From positions 33,262 through 97,261 of the forward strand of contig JAANAU010000012.1 of NCBI GenBank assembly GCA_011089965.1: a stretch of DNA of 64,000 nt, written 5' to 3'. This DNA is from Magnetococcales bacterium (GTDB lineage: Bacteria > Pseudomonadota > Magnetococcia > Magnetococcales > Magnetaquicoccaceae). The notes beneath the pieces are model-generated. The model saw only the letters and a program-made list of their open reading frames with translations, was not told the DNA's origin and did no database searches. Both the position numbers and the translations under genes were made by a program. Shown here one piece after another: positions 11,584 to 20,417 of this stretch (its first letter is position 1; each line of letters starts with the position of its first letter).

Positions 11584-12057
11584 ATGAATACGATCCGCGT
11601 TCCAGAACCTGCTGCGGAGATCCCCACCATGGTCAAGATCGGCGTGGTGGCCAAACATTTGGGGATCTCCATCCGTACCATCCACATGTATGAACGGGAG
11701 CGGTTGTTCATCTCTTACAAGAACCGGGCTGGAACCCGTTTGTTCAACGAAGAGGATATTGCCTGGCTCATCGAGATCCGGCGTTTGATCAAAGCCAGCA
11801 TCAGCATTGCCGGGATCCGTTCCCTGTTGGCATTGATCCCCTGTTGGGATGTGACCAAGTGTCAATATGATTCGCGCCAGACCTGCCCATCCTTGAAGGA
11901 CAATCAATTTCCTTGTTGGAGCAACAAGGAGAGTCACTGTTATCAATCGGTGGAGATCTGTCGTGCCTGCAAGGTGTATTCGATGCGTTTTCGGATCAGT
12001 GACCTGAAAGGGTTTACGGATATCCGTATGAAGCCCGAATTGGTCCCACAGACGTAG
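11584..12057 (+). CDS. MerR-family regulator with Cys-rich C-terminus
   Basis: A 157-residue protein. Residues about 17-85 form a MerR winged helix-turn-helix (KIGVVAKHLGISIRTIHMYERERLF, RLFNEEDIAWLIEIRRLIK, ISIAGIRSLLALI). The C-terminal 70 residues contain seven cysteines (CWDVTKC, TCPSL, PCW, HCYQ, ICRACK). That spacing suggests a metal or Fe-S/redox sensing module, although it is not the classical CueR or SoxR arrangement. AGGAGG lies upstream of the ATG. It is 33 bases after eno, so it may be a member of that transcript; its target is unknown. Confidence 0.82.
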   Translation: MNTIRVPEPAAEIPTMVKIGVVAKHLGISIRTIHMYERERLFISYKNRAGTRLFNEEDIAWLIEIRRLIKASISIAGIRSLLALIPCWDVTKCQYDSRQTCPSLKDNQFPCWSNKESHCYQSVEICRACKVYSMRFRISDLKGFTDIRMKPELVPQT

Positions 12058-12080
12058 CATGCAGGAGCAGATACCCGGAT

Positions 12081-13127
12081 ATGGAAAAGAACGAACCTGA
12101 TTTTTCGGAAGATCCGTCCCTTGGTTTTGAGCCGCCATTGGGTGTGGGCGGTCCGGAGTGGATGCAGCAACTGGAGGCCAATCGGTTGCGTGAGCGTGCG
12201 GTGTTGGAGCGGCTGCTGCTGGCCAATCTGGCGGAACAGAAACGGGCGCGGCGTGCCAAGAACTGGTTTCGGGTCTTTATTGCCGGGTATCTGCTGTTGC
12301 TGGTATGGCTGGGTCATGGTGGTGGCGAAATGCCCAATTTGAATCAACTTTCCGTCCATCGCAAACATGTGGCCCTGGTCAAGCTGGATGGGGTGATTCT
12401 CGATCAACTGCCGGCCTCGGCAGAGACGGTCATCAAGGGGTTGCGCGACGCCTTTGCCCATCCGGATACGGAAGGGGTGATCCTGCGCATCAACAGTCCT
12501 GGCGGCAGTCCGGTGCAGGCTGGACAGATTTATGATGAGTTGCTGCGTCTGCAAAAGCATCATGCCGAGATTCCGGTGTATGCCGCTTTGGAGGATCTGT
12601 GTGCCTCGGGCGGTTATTATGTGGCGGCAGCGGTTCCGAAGATCTATGCGGACAAAGCCACCCTGGTGGGATCGATTGGCGTCATGATGCAAGGGTTTGG
12701 GGTGCAGCAGGCGTTGGAGAAGTTGGGTGTTGAGAGCCGTTTGCTGACAGCGGGCAAGCATAAAGGGTTTCTGGATCCCTTCAGTCCGGTCAATCCTGCG
12801 GAAAAACAGCATGCCCAGACCCTGCTCAACCGGATTCACGACCAGTTCATCAAGGCAGTTGAGGCCGGACGTGGAGATCGGCTCAAGGCGAGCCGTGAAG
12901 AGCTGTTTCAGGGGCTGATCTGGACCGGGGAGGATGCGGTCCGGTTGGGATTGGTGGACGGGTTGGGATCGGTCTCCTGGATTGCCCGGCAATTGATCAA
13001 GAATGAACGGATCGTGGATTTCACCGACAAGGAGGATCTGTTGCTGCGTCTTTCCAAGGGGTTGACCGAGTCGATCACCCGTGGGCTGGCGTTGGGCGAT
13101 CAGGGCATGGGGTGGAGTTGGCGTTGA
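12081..13127 (+). CDS. sppA: Signal peptide peptidase SppA, 36K type
   Basis: A 348-residue S49 serine protease that degrades cleaved signal peptides in the membrane. It has a cytoplasmic N-terminus of about 60 residues, one membrane segment (FIAGYLLLLVWLG) and a periplasmic catalytic domain. The Ser176 nucleophile is in CASGGYYVAAA and the base Lys228 is in GKHKGFLDPF, the Ser-Lys dyad of the family; RINSPGGSPVQAGQIYDEL forms the oxyanion region. A MerR-type regulator precedes it by 23 bases, and lpxD follows. Confidence 0.92.
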   Translation: MEKNEPDFSEDPSLGFEPPLGVGGPEWMQQLEANRLRERAVLERLLLANLAEQKRARRAKNWFRVFIAGYLLLLVWLGHGGGEMPNLNQLSVHRKHVALVKLDGVILDQLPASAETVIKGLRDAFAHPDTEGVILRINSPGGSPVQAGQIYDELLRLQKHHAEIPVYAALEDLCASGGYYVAAAVPKIYADKATLVGSIGVMMQGFGVQQALEKLGVESRLLTAGKHKGFLDPFSPVNPAEKQHAQTLLNRIHDQFIKAVEAGRGDRLKASREELFQGLIWTGEDAVRLGLVDGLGSVSWIARQLIKNERIVDFTDKEDLLLRLSKGLTESITRGLALGDQGMGWSWR

Positions 13128-13189
13128 GTGTGGTTTATGATGTGGGTTTGGTTTGGGAAGAATATTGAGATATCCACGGAGAGAACTCC

Positions 13190-14158
13190 ATGCAATTGAC
13201 CGAGCTGGCCAGACAACTGGCATTGGAACATCGGGGTGGGGATGTCGAGATTCGTGGCGTGGCCCCGGTGGAACAGGCTGCGACCGGGGATCTCACCTTT
13301 GTCACGGCCCGCAAATGGTTGCAGGCTGCGCATGGGGCGGCGGCCCTGTTGGTGTCGTCAGACCTGTTGAGTGAGGCCGGTGCGGAACTGGCAGGCAGAC
13401 CTCTGTTGATCAGTCGTACACCGGCTTTGGATGCGGGTCGGGCCGGGCTTTTGCTGGGTGCTCGTGAGTTGCGGGTGCATGGCATTCATGCGTCTGCCGT
13501 GATCGATCCCACGGCCCGACTTGCGGAGGGGGTGCAGGTTGGACCACGGGTTGTGATCGGAGCCGGGGTGGTGATCGGTGCAGACAGCGTGATCCATGCG
13601 GGAGCCGTCATTCATGATGATACGGTGATCGGTGCGCGCTGTGTGATTCATGCCAATGCCGTGATCGGTGGGGAAGGGTTTGGTTTTGAATATGTGGATG
13701 GTGCCCATCGCAAGATTCCCCATCTGGGCATTGTTCAGATCGAAGATGATGTGGAAGTGGGGGCTTGCACCACGATTGATCGCGCCCGCTTTGGTGCCAC
13801 CCGCATTGGAGCAGGCACCAAAATCGATAATCTGGTGCAGATTGCCCACAATGTCCAGATCGGTCGGGCTTGCGTCATCGTCAGTCAGGTGGGGATTGCC
13901 GGATCGTGTCGGATCGAGGATGGGGTGGTTCTGGCTGGTCAGGCCGGATTGGTGCCTCATGTGACCGTGGGGCGCGGGGCACGGGTGGCTGCGGCCACCG
14001 GAGTGGCGGTGGATGTGCCTGCTGGTGTCACCTGGTCCGGATGGTGGGGTGGACCCCATCGGGAGAACCTGGCCCAGATCAATGCCCTGCGCAAGCTGCC
14101 GGAGTTCATGAAAGCCATGCGCGCCATCATGAGAGGTGCAGAACCGTCCGGGGGGTGA
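13190..14158 (+). CDS. lpxD: UDP-3-O-(3-hydroxyacyl)glucosamine N-acyltransferase
   Basis: A 322-residue lipid A biosynthesis enzyme that adds the second acyl chain to UDP-3-O-acylglucosamine. An N-terminal uridine-binding domain is followed by a left-handed beta-helix of hexapeptide repeats (residues ~95-270, e.g. [20 protein letters not shown]). The catalytic His220 is in [18 protein letters not shown] motif and the C-terminal helices ([11 protein letters not shown]) are also typical. The gene stands apart from the usual lpxA-fabZ cluster, which is not in this window. Confidence 0.95.
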   Translation: MQLTELARQLALEHRGGDVEIRGVAPVEQAATGDLTFVTARKWLQAAHGAAALLVSSDLLSEAGAELAGRPLLISRTPALDAGRAGLLLGARELRVHGIHASAVIDPTARLAEGVQVGPRVVIGAGVVIGADSVIHAGAVIHDDTVIGARCVIHANAVIGGEGFGFEYVDGAHRKIPHLGIVQIEDDVEVGACTTIDRARFGATRIGAGTKIDNLVQIAHNVQIGRACVIVSQVGIAGSCRIEDGVVLAGQAGLVPHVTVGRGARVAAATGVAVDVPAGVTWSGWWGGPHRENLAQINALRKLPEFMKAMRAIMRGAEPSGG

Positions 14159-14200
14159 TCGATTTGGCTTGTTGGTCTATCTCTTTTGCGATCATGAGTC

Positions 14201-14485
14201 ATGAATATCCTGTTGCGCCAACATGCCTTGCAGCGAATGTTCGAGCGGGAGATATCCATGGAGGATATCCGCAATGTCCTGTTTTATGGAGTTGTGATCG
14301 AAGATTATCCGGATGACACCCCTTACCCAAGCAGTTTGAGGTTGGGGGATGATAAACAGGGCAGACCTCTGCATGTGGTTGCTGCGGAAAATCAAGAAGA
14401 AAAACAGATCATCATCATCACTGTCTACCATCCCAATCCAGAACTCTGGATGTCTGATTGGACCACCCGGAGGAACAGAATATGA
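14201..14485 (+). CDS. DUF4258 domain protein (possible RelE-fold toxin)
   Basis: A 94-residue protein with the DUF4258 pattern: LRQHALQRMFEREISMEDIRNVLFYGVVIEDYPDD, then GRPLHVVAAE, TVYHPNPELW and a basic end. DUF4258 proteins have a RelE/ParE-like arrangement and are regularly followed by a YgiT-type zinc-finger gene, as here. The stop overlaps the next start (ATGA, 14482-14485), so the pair is translationally coupled. A toxin role is inferred from pairing, not demonstrated. Confidence 0.8.
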   Translation: MNILLRQHALQRMFEREISMEDIRNVLFYGVVIEDYPDDTPYPSSLRLGDDKQGRPLHVVAAENQEEKQIIIITVYHPNPELWMSDWTTRRNRI

Positions 14486-14709
14486 AATGCACACTCTGCA
14501 AGCACGGCGAAACCAGACATGGAATGGTCAGCGTGACTTTGGAGCGTCAAGGGACGACTGTGGTCTTTCGCCAGGTTCCGGCCCTGGTTTGCGATAATTG
14601 CGGAGAAATCTATCACGATGCATCGGTTTCCATTCAACTGCTGCGCAGGGCAGAAGATGCGGCAGCAGCTGGAGTCGAGGTTGATATCAGACGGTATGCA
14701 GCGGCATAG
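14482..14709 (+). CDS. YgiT-type zinc-finger protein (antitoxin-like)
   Basis: A 75-residue protein with two CxxC pairs (C3/C6 in MKCTLCKHGE and C37/C40 in LVCDNCGEIY), the YgiT/MqsA N-terminal zinc finger. Unlike full-length MqsA there is no C-terminal HTH_XRE domain, so it may neutralise its partner without binding DNA, or need another regulator. It overlaps the DUF4258 gene by four bases. GGAGG lies just before the ATG. Confidence 0.82.
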   Translation: MKCTLCKHGETRHGMVSVTLERQGTTVVFRQVPALVCDNCGEIYHDASVSIQLLRRAEDAAAAGVEVDIRRYAAA

Positions 14710-14785
14710 AATGAACCGGTTGCATGGAGGCATGGATCTGATCCATGCGAGTTGAGTCGCAACCATCACAGGGTACGGTTAAAGG

Positions 14786-15433
14786 TTGGCTGGTAGGTTT
14801 GTGCGTATTTCCGTCAATCTCCTCGGTCGGGCACCGGAGCCTGGCTTTTCCAAAACCCGTTTGATCCCAGCCCTGGGCGCTGACGGCGCAGCGCAGGCCC
14901 ATGCAGCACTTTTGACGCATGTGGCAACCATCCTCCAACGCTGGTGCGCTTGTGCTCCGGAACAGCGTCTGTTCCGACTCTGGGTCACGCCCCATATTCA
15001 TGCTCCCCTGTTTGCACAGCTTGCGACTCCCGACTCCGTGCATCTGCAACCCCCCGGTGATCTGGGGGTACGCCTGGATTGGATTGCCCGCACCGGGCTG
15101 CACGAGGCCGATGCCGTGCTGCTGGTGGGCGGGGATGCCGTTTCTTTGGATCTTTCTGCTTTGAATCGTGTCGAAAAAATATTGACAGCCCATGTGGCCG
15201 CGTTGGTCCCGGCCATGGATGGCGGTTATGTATTGTTGGGGTTGCGTCGCCATGCGCCGGAGCTGTTTGCAGGCCTGCCTTGGGGCAGCAGCCGGGTGGC
15301 GGAAGCCACACGCGCGGTGCTGCACCTCTTGCAGTGGTCCTGGGATGAGGTTCCCGGCCATTGGGATGTGGATTGGCCAGCGGATTGGGAGCGATTTCGA
15401 TGCCTTGAAATGAGTTGGTCCGATAATTGCTGA
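14786..15433 (+). CDS. DUF2064 (TIGR04282-like) glycosyltransferase-fold protein
   Basis: A protein of about 215 residues with the DUF2064 layout: N-terminal GRAPEPGFSKTRLIPALG (nucleotide-sugar-type loop), LLVGGDAVSLDLSALNRV, VPAMDGGYVLLGLRR and LPWGSSRVAEAT. The family has a GT-A fold and includes enzymes annotated in arsenosugar synthesis; substrate assignment from sequence alone is not secure. Start is uncertain: TTG at 14786 or GTG at 14801. It is flanked by the toxin-antitoxin-like pair and a decayed integrase. Confidence 0.75.
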   Translation: MAGRFVRISVNLLGRAPEPGFSKTRLIPALGADGAAQAHAALLTHVATILQRWCACAPEQRLFRLWVTPHIHAPLFAQLATPDSVHLQPPGDLGVRLDWIARTGLHEADAVLLVGGDAVSLDLSALNRVEKILTAHVAALVPAMDGGYVLLGLRRHAPELFAGLPWGSSRVAEATRAVLHLLQWSWDEVPGHWDVDWPADWERFRCLEMSWSDNC

Positions 15434-15591
15434 ATCATTCATGTCTCGACATGGGGTTGACTGGAAGATCATGCCATAGGGTGCTATGCAAGGAATCTCC
15501 AGGAAAGAAATGGACTTCCGGTCAATCCCACGTTTTAGTCAAGGATGACATTATCGTCATGCGTTATCGGAATCCATGGGAGTCTTAACTG

Positions 15592-16452
15592 ATGGGCGAT
15601 TTTCCCCACACGATCCAAGAAGATCAACCACTTGATCCGCAGGTCAAGGCGTTTGCCCAGGCTCCGGCCCTGACAGATGCCACGCGCGCGGCGTACTGGG
15701 GCGATTTGCGCCGGTTCATCGACTGGGGCGGGGCCATCCCGGCACCAGAGAAAATGGTTGCAACCTATCTGGTTGAGCATGCCAATAGTCATAAATTCGC
15801 CACTCTGGCCCGTTGGCGGGTCTCCTTGGGCAAGGCCCATTCGGCGCAGGGGTTGGCTGATCCCACCAAAACCGAACTGGTCAATGCGGTACTCAAAGGG
15901 ATCAAACAGAAACATGGACGGGAGCAACGCCGTGTGGCCCCTCTGACAGCCACACAAACCTCGAACGTGTTGCATGCCATGGGCAACCGTCTCAAGGATC
16001 TGCGTGACAAAGCCCTGATTCTGGTTGGATTTTCAGGTGGTCTGCGCCGTTCTGAGCTGACCACCCTCACCGTGGACAATCTGCGCGAACGGACCGGTGG
16101 CATGGAGCTGTCCTTGAACACCAATCGCACGGTGATGATTCCCAGTGCCCATCAGGAGTCGATCTGCCCGGTGACGGCACTCAAGGCGTGGCTGGAGGCA
16201 TCCGGTATTCAGAGCGGAGCGGTTTTTCAGGGGATCAACCGGCATGGCCGCATCTCTGGACAGCCGTTGACCGGCCATGGCGTGGCTTTGGTGATCAAAG
16301 AGCGGGTCAAGGCTGTGGGTTTGGACCCCAGTCGTTACAGCGGATGCAGCCCGCGTGTTGGCGGGATCCTGGAAGGGGCGCAGGAAGAGGGCAGCGGCGG
16401 TCTGGAAGCGGATATCATGCCTTTGCCCAAGGCGGCTCATGGCCATCAGTAG
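15592..16452 (+). pseudogene. Degenerate tyrosine recombinase (phage-type integrase)
   Basis: The 286-codon frame has a SAM-like N-terminal domain (TRAAYWGDLRRFIDW, AQGLADPTKTELVNAVLKG) and part of the catalytic domain, including Arg152 in FSGGLRRSELTTL. The HxxR box is mutated: it reads SGCSPRVG, so the expected His is Cys252 while Arg255 remains. The final His/Trp and nucleophilic Tyr are missing because the frame ends in PLPKAAHGHQ. Around 16420-16470 a neighbouring frame reads GGSWPSVDDGCGRSG, reminiscent of the missing tail, which suggests a frameshift plus later decay. The 3' end overlaps the convergent FliG-like gene by seven bases. The recombinase should be inactive. Confidence 0.75.
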
Positions 16453-16865
16453 ATGACGGGTGTGGCCGGAGTGGGGATCAGCAGGCGACCGCGCGCTTCC
16501 AGCGTGCGCGCCAGGGCGATCATCTCCTTTCTGGCCGACTCCACCTGATGGCGTGCCACCGGGCCGGAGAGAGTCAACGCTGCGCGTAACTCCTCGGCCC
16601 GGTTTTGCGACAGATTGTTGTATACACGTTGTACCAGACTCTCCGGCGCGTCGCGCAAGGCTGTGGTCAGCAACCCGAACGGGGTCTCCCGCAGCAGGGT
16701 TTGCAGACCACGGTTATCCAGTTTTTCCAAATCCTCAAACAACAACATGGCAGAGCGTACTGCCTCTCCCAGACCGCTTTCCGCCTGTTCCAGATGGGCC
16801 AGCAGCCGGTCAGCCGTGCGGCGCTCCAGCCGCGACAGGATTTGTGCTACCTTTTGGGTGGTCAT
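16446..16865 (-). CDS. Stand-alone FliG-like protein
   Basis: A 139-residue protein matching only the middle and C-terminal part of flagellar rotor protein FliG: AMLLFEDLEKLDNRGLQTLLRET, LTTALRDAPESLVQRVYNNLSQNRAEELRAAL, then a helix ending TLEARGRLLI. The EHPQR motif and charged torque helix residues cannot all be placed, and it is far shorter than FliG (about 330 residues). It may interact with motor or other FliG-like proteins. No other flagellar gene is nearby. It diverges from ampG with 59 bases between starts. Confidence 0.75.
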   Translation of the reverse strand: MTTQKVAQILSRLERRTADRLLAHLEQAESGLGEAVRSAMLLFEDLEKLDNRGLQTLLRETPFGLLTTALRDAPESLVQRVYNNLSQNRAEELRAALTLSGPVARHQVESARKEMIALARTLEARGRLLIPTPATPVIY

Positions 16866-16924
16866 GGTGGTATCAATGAACCCCCAATCGTGGCAAGAGC
16901 AGTCTGGTCAAGCAGGAGTTGTGC

Positions 16925-18241
16925 ATGGCGTCATCCCTTGGGTCTGAAGCGGGTTGGCGTTCCTGGTGGAACGCCTTGGCAGTGTATCTGGAACCGCGCG
17001 TGGCGGTGATCCTGATGCTGGGTTTTGTCAGTGGACTCCCGTTGGCATTGACCATGAGTACCTTGTCATTATGGCTTGCAGAGTCTGGAGTGAGCAAGAG
17101 TTCCATTGCCGTGTTCGCCCTGGCGGGCATGCCGTATACCTTCAAGTTTCTCTGGTCGCCGTTGGTGGACCGTATGTCCGTGCCTGGTTTGACCCGACGA
17201 TTGGGTCAGAGGCGTGGTTGGGCGGTTTTGACCCAGGTGGCGTTGATGGGATCGATTCTGGCTCTGGGAGCGAGCGATCCGGCCCGGGATCCATTCTGGA
17301 CCGGGGTTTTTGCACTGCTGGTGGCCTTCTGGTCTGCAACTCAGGATATTGTCATCGATGCCTATCGGGTCGAGATCCTGGATGAACGTCAGTACGGAGC
17401 CGGGGCGGCCATGAGTGTGCTGGGCTACCGATTGGGCATGCTGGTGTCGGGTGCGGGTGCCTTGTATCTGGCCACCTGGTGGGGCTGGTTTGCGGCATAT
17501 GCGGTGATGGCTGGTTTGATGGGGGTGGGGCTGGTGGTGATGCTCTTCAATCCCGAACCCGGGCGACCTCTCTCTCCTTTGGAACAGACACAGCCACGTG
17601 CGTTCGGTTGGCATGAGCGGGTGAGGGTTTGGATCCGGAGTGCGGTGATCGCTCCGTTTGCCGAGTTCATGGGGCGGCCCGGCTGGTTTTTGACCTTGTT
17701 GTTTATTTTGTTGTATAAATTTGGCGATGCCCTGGCCGGGGTGATGAGCGCCCCTTTTTATCTGGAGATGGGTTTTTCCAAGATCGAGATTGCCAATGTG
17801 ACCAAACTGTTCGGTTTGGTGGCCGTGCTGGCGGGTGGGGTGTTCGGCGGAATTTTGACGGCACGATTGGGGATTACCCGGGCCTTGATTCTGTGTGGTT
17901 TGTTGCAGATGTTTTCCAATTTGATGTTTGTGCTGCTGGCGCAGACAGGTCACTCCATGTCCATGCTGGTGGTGACCATTGCAGTGGAAAATGTCGCAGG
18001 CGGCATGGGAACTTCGGCTTTTGTCGCCTATCTCTCCCGGTTGTGTCATGTGGCGTATACCGCCACCCAGTATGCCTTGTTGTCGTCGTTCATGGCCTTT
18101 GGACGCACCTTGCTGGCCTCGGGTGGGGGGTGGCTGGCAGAGCAGCTCTCCTGGTCGGCTTTTTTTCTTCTGACCACCCTGGCGGCTGTGCCGGGACTGT
18201 TGTTGTGGGGATTCATGGTGCGTCGGTTTGAGATCCGCTAG
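16925..18241 (+). CDS. ampG: AmpG-family muropeptide permease (MFS)
   Basis: A 438-residue integral membrane protein with about 12 hydrophobic segments. Family landmarks are LMLGFVSGLPLALTMSTLSLWLAESGVSKSSIAVFALAGMPYTFKFLWSPLVDR, split here by loops, then FWSATQDIVIDAYRVEIL, and FGDALAGVMSAPFYLEMGFSK in the second half. AmpG imports GlcNAc-anhydromuramyl-peptides for cell-wall recycling. ATG at 16925 has CAGGAG upstream. ampD and mpl lie a few kb downstream, which supports the assignment. Confidence 0.88.
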   Translation: MASSLGSEAGWRSWWNALAVYLEPRVAVILMLGFVSGLPLALTMSTLSLWLAESGVSKSSIAVFALAGMPYTFKFLWSPLVDRMSVPGLTRRLGQRRGWAVLTQVALMGSILALGASDPARDPFWTGVFALLVAFWSATQDIVIDAYRVEILDERQYGAGAAMSVLGYRLGMLVSGAGALYLATWWGWFAAYAVMAGLMGVGLVVMLFNPEPGRPLSPLEQTQPRAFGWHERVRVWIRSAVIAPFAEFMGRPGWFLTLLFILLYKFGDALAGVMSAPFYLEMGFSKIEIANVTKLFGLVAVLAGGVFGGILTARLGITRALILCGLLQMFSNLMFVLLAQTGHSMSMLVVTIAVENVAGGMGTSAFVAYLSRLCHVAYTATQYALLSSFMAFGRTLLASGGGWLAEQLSWSAFFLLTTLAAVPGLLLWGFMVRRFEIR

Positions 18242-18315
18242 AGATGCCACCCATTCCGGCATGAATTGTGCTGATCGTCCAACAGGGCGAACCTCGAACC
18301 AGCCGGAACCCGACC

Positions 18316-20289
18316 GTGACGCGACTTTTGTTTCCAGCCCCCTGTTTGAAGCGATCTGCACCTGGTTTGGCGCGTGGTGCGGTGCATGGCGTATTGGCGC
18401 TGGTGGCCGTGGCCGGTTGCACGGCTGCGACTCCAGCCGTCACGCCGACCGAGCAGGCCCGTCAGGCCAAAGTGGACCAGGCACAACTGTTCAAGGACCA
18501 GCCCAGGTTGACCGAACCGTTGGGTCTGCACGATGCCATGGCACGGGCGCTCAAATACAATCTGGATTTGCGGCTGAAACGTCTGGAAGAGGTGGTGGCT
18601 GGCAAACAGGAAGAGGTGGCGCGTCTGGAGATGCTGCCTCGTTTGACCGTGGCAGCGGGCTATTCGGCCCGATCTGCGGACAATGCGTCGGTGAGTCAAT
18701 CGCTGTTGACCGGTATGGTTTCGTCTGACCCGACCTTTTCCCGGGAGGCGGCCACCGGAACGGCGGATTTTACCTTGAGCTGGAATCTGCTCGATTTTGG
18801 CGTGAGTTATTATCAGGCGCGTCAGGAGGGCAACCGTCAATGGATCCAGACCGAACAGCGACGCAAGGCTGCGCACAATCTGATCAAGGATGTCCGGTTT
18901 GCGTTTTGGCGAGCAGCGGCAGCCCAATGGCTGGAGCAGGAGATCGCCGTGATCCAGAAGTCGGCCAATCAGGCCATTGAACTGGCGCGCAGTGTGGAAA
19001 AAGAGAAGTTGCGTTCCCCGGTGCAGTCGTTGCAGTTCCAGCTTGGTTTGCTGGAGATCACCCGGCAGTTGGAAAAGTCCCGGGCCGAGCTGGCAGCAGC
19101 CAAGGAGGAGTTGGCTGCCTTGATCCAGTTGGAACCCGGCACTCCGTACCGGTTGTTGGATGACAGTGCCGCCTGGTCAGCCCCGCCCTGGGATCTGGCC
19201 ACTTCGGTGGATGAGCTGGAACGGTGGGCATTGATGCAGCGTCCGGAGTTGCGCATTGAACAGTATCAGGCGCGCATCGAGGCGGATGAGACCCGCAAGG
19301 CGATAGCCCGGCTTTTTCCGGGTTTGGAGTTTGATGTCAGTCGCCATTATGATTCCAGCGCCTTGCTGGTGTATCAACAATGGGCGCAGGCCGGTGCCAG
19401 GCTCAGTTGGAATCTGTTGCGCACGTTGACCGGAGGTGCGCAGATGGATCTTTCGGCCAATCGGGAGAAGGTGATTCAGATGCGGCGTCTGGTGATGCAC
19501 ATGGCCATCATCGGGCAGGTCCGGATCGCTTTTCATGAATATCGCGCTGCCCACGACGGCTTGCGGCGCATCATGGAAGAGAATGAAACCCGTCAGCGCT
19601 TGCAGACCCATACCGCCAATCGGGGCGCCATGGGGTTGGACAGTCAACTGGTGTTTGTCCATACCGCAGCCTCTGCGGCTTTGGGGCGGGTGCAGCAGTA
19701 TGAGGCCTATGCGCGTTATCAAAGTGCCCTGGGTCGTCTGTATGCCAGTCTGGGTTGGGATCTGTTGGGTGCACAGGGGGTGGCTCAGGAGTTGCCCTAC
19801 CTGACCCGACAGTTGCGGGAGAATGACCGGGAGTGGCAGCAGCAGTTGGTGATCGGCAGAAATGTATTGTCCGATCTGGATGGCGAGAAGAGCCAGACGG
19901 TCATGCCCCCAGCCAAGGAGGCGGTGATGCCGGTCTGGATACCTCCCCCCGGTGCCAAGGCCTCTCCAGCCACAGAACCCGTGGCGCAGCGGGCCAAGAT
20001 CGAGCGGACCGATGCCCCGGTGGTTCAGAATGTCCGTCCCACGTCCAAGACCCGCTACGCCGTGCAGGTGGCTTCGACCATGGATCAGGCCGGAGTGGAA
20101 CAGTTGACGGCACGGCTGCGTCAGTTGGGATATCCCTGGCAGGTACGCGAGACGCCTGGTGCGGATGGGCGCATGGTCAAGCAGGTGTGGCTTGGTATCT
20201 ATCCTACCAATGCCGAGGCCGTGGCAGCCAAGAAGCGGTTTCAACAGCAGGAAAATCAGACCGGATTCATCAAGGTGATCGAGAATTGA
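18316..20289 (+). CDS. TolC-family outer-membrane lipoprotein with C-terminal SPOR domain
   Basis: A protein of about 657 residues. The N-terminus carries a lipoprotein signal ending LALVAVAGC, lipidation at Cys35 if the GTG at 18316 is used (a GTG at 18268 would extend it by 16 residues). Residues ~60-520 are TolC/OEP-like coiled-coil repeats (LHDAMARALKYNLDLRLKRLEEVV, FTLSWNLLDFGVSYYQARQ, then RPELRIEQYQARIEADETRK). A Pro-rich linker leads to a final SPOR domain (YAVQVASTMDQAGVEQLTARLRQLG ... VWLGIYPTNAEAVAAKKRF). SPOR domains bind denuded peptidoglycan, often at division sites. Joining one to an efflux/secretion channel is unusual. Confidence 0.85.
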   Translation: MTRLLFPAPCLKRSAPGLARGAVHGVLALVAVAGCTAATPAVTPTEQARQAKVDQAQLFKDQPRLTEPLGLHDAMARALKYNLDLRLKRLEEVVAGKQEEVARLEMLPRLTVAAGYSARSADNASVSQSLLTGMVSSDPTFSREAATGTADFTLSWNLLDFGVSYYQARQEGNRQWIQTEQRRKAAHNLIKDVRFAFWRAAAAQWLEQEIAVIQKSANQAIELARSVEKEKLRSPVQSLQFQLGLLEITRQLEKSRAELAAAKEELAALIQLEPGTPYRLLDDSAAWSAPPWDLATSVDELERWALMQRPELRIEQYQARIEADETRKAIARLFPGLEFDVSRHYDSSALLVYQQWAQAGARLSWNLLRTLTGGAQMDLSANREKVIQMRRLVMHMAIIGQVRIAFHEYRAAHDGLRRIMEENETRQRLQTHTANRGAMGLDSQLVFVHTAASAALGRVQQYEAYARYQSALGRLYASLGWDLLGAQGVAQELPYLTRQLRENDREWQQQLVIGRNVLSDLDGEKSQTVMPPAKEAVMPVWIPPPGAKASPATEPVAQRAKIERTDAPVVQNVRPTSKTRYAVQVASTMDQAGVEQLTARLRQLGYPWQVRETPGADGRMVKQVWLGIYPTNAEAVAAKKRFQQQENQTGFIKVIEN

Positions 20290-20342
20290 TGCGGATGGGT
20301 GGGGGATCTCTCCTTCTTGCTTCCTCGCGTTTGGATCTCTCC

Positions 20343-20371
20343 TTGACACTCAATCCCTGATCGTGCAAAAT
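20343..20371 (+). promoter_or_regulatory. Putative sigma70 promoter of infA
   Basis: TTGACA (20343-20348), a 17-base spacer and CAAAAT (20366-20371) lie about 46 bases before the infA TTG. The -35 box is perfect and the spacing ideal; the -10 is weaker. Confidence 0.5.
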
Positions 20372-20417
20372 CGGTCGATTCCAATTTTGTTTGCTCGTGC
20401 CTTGGGAGTGAGTCAGT

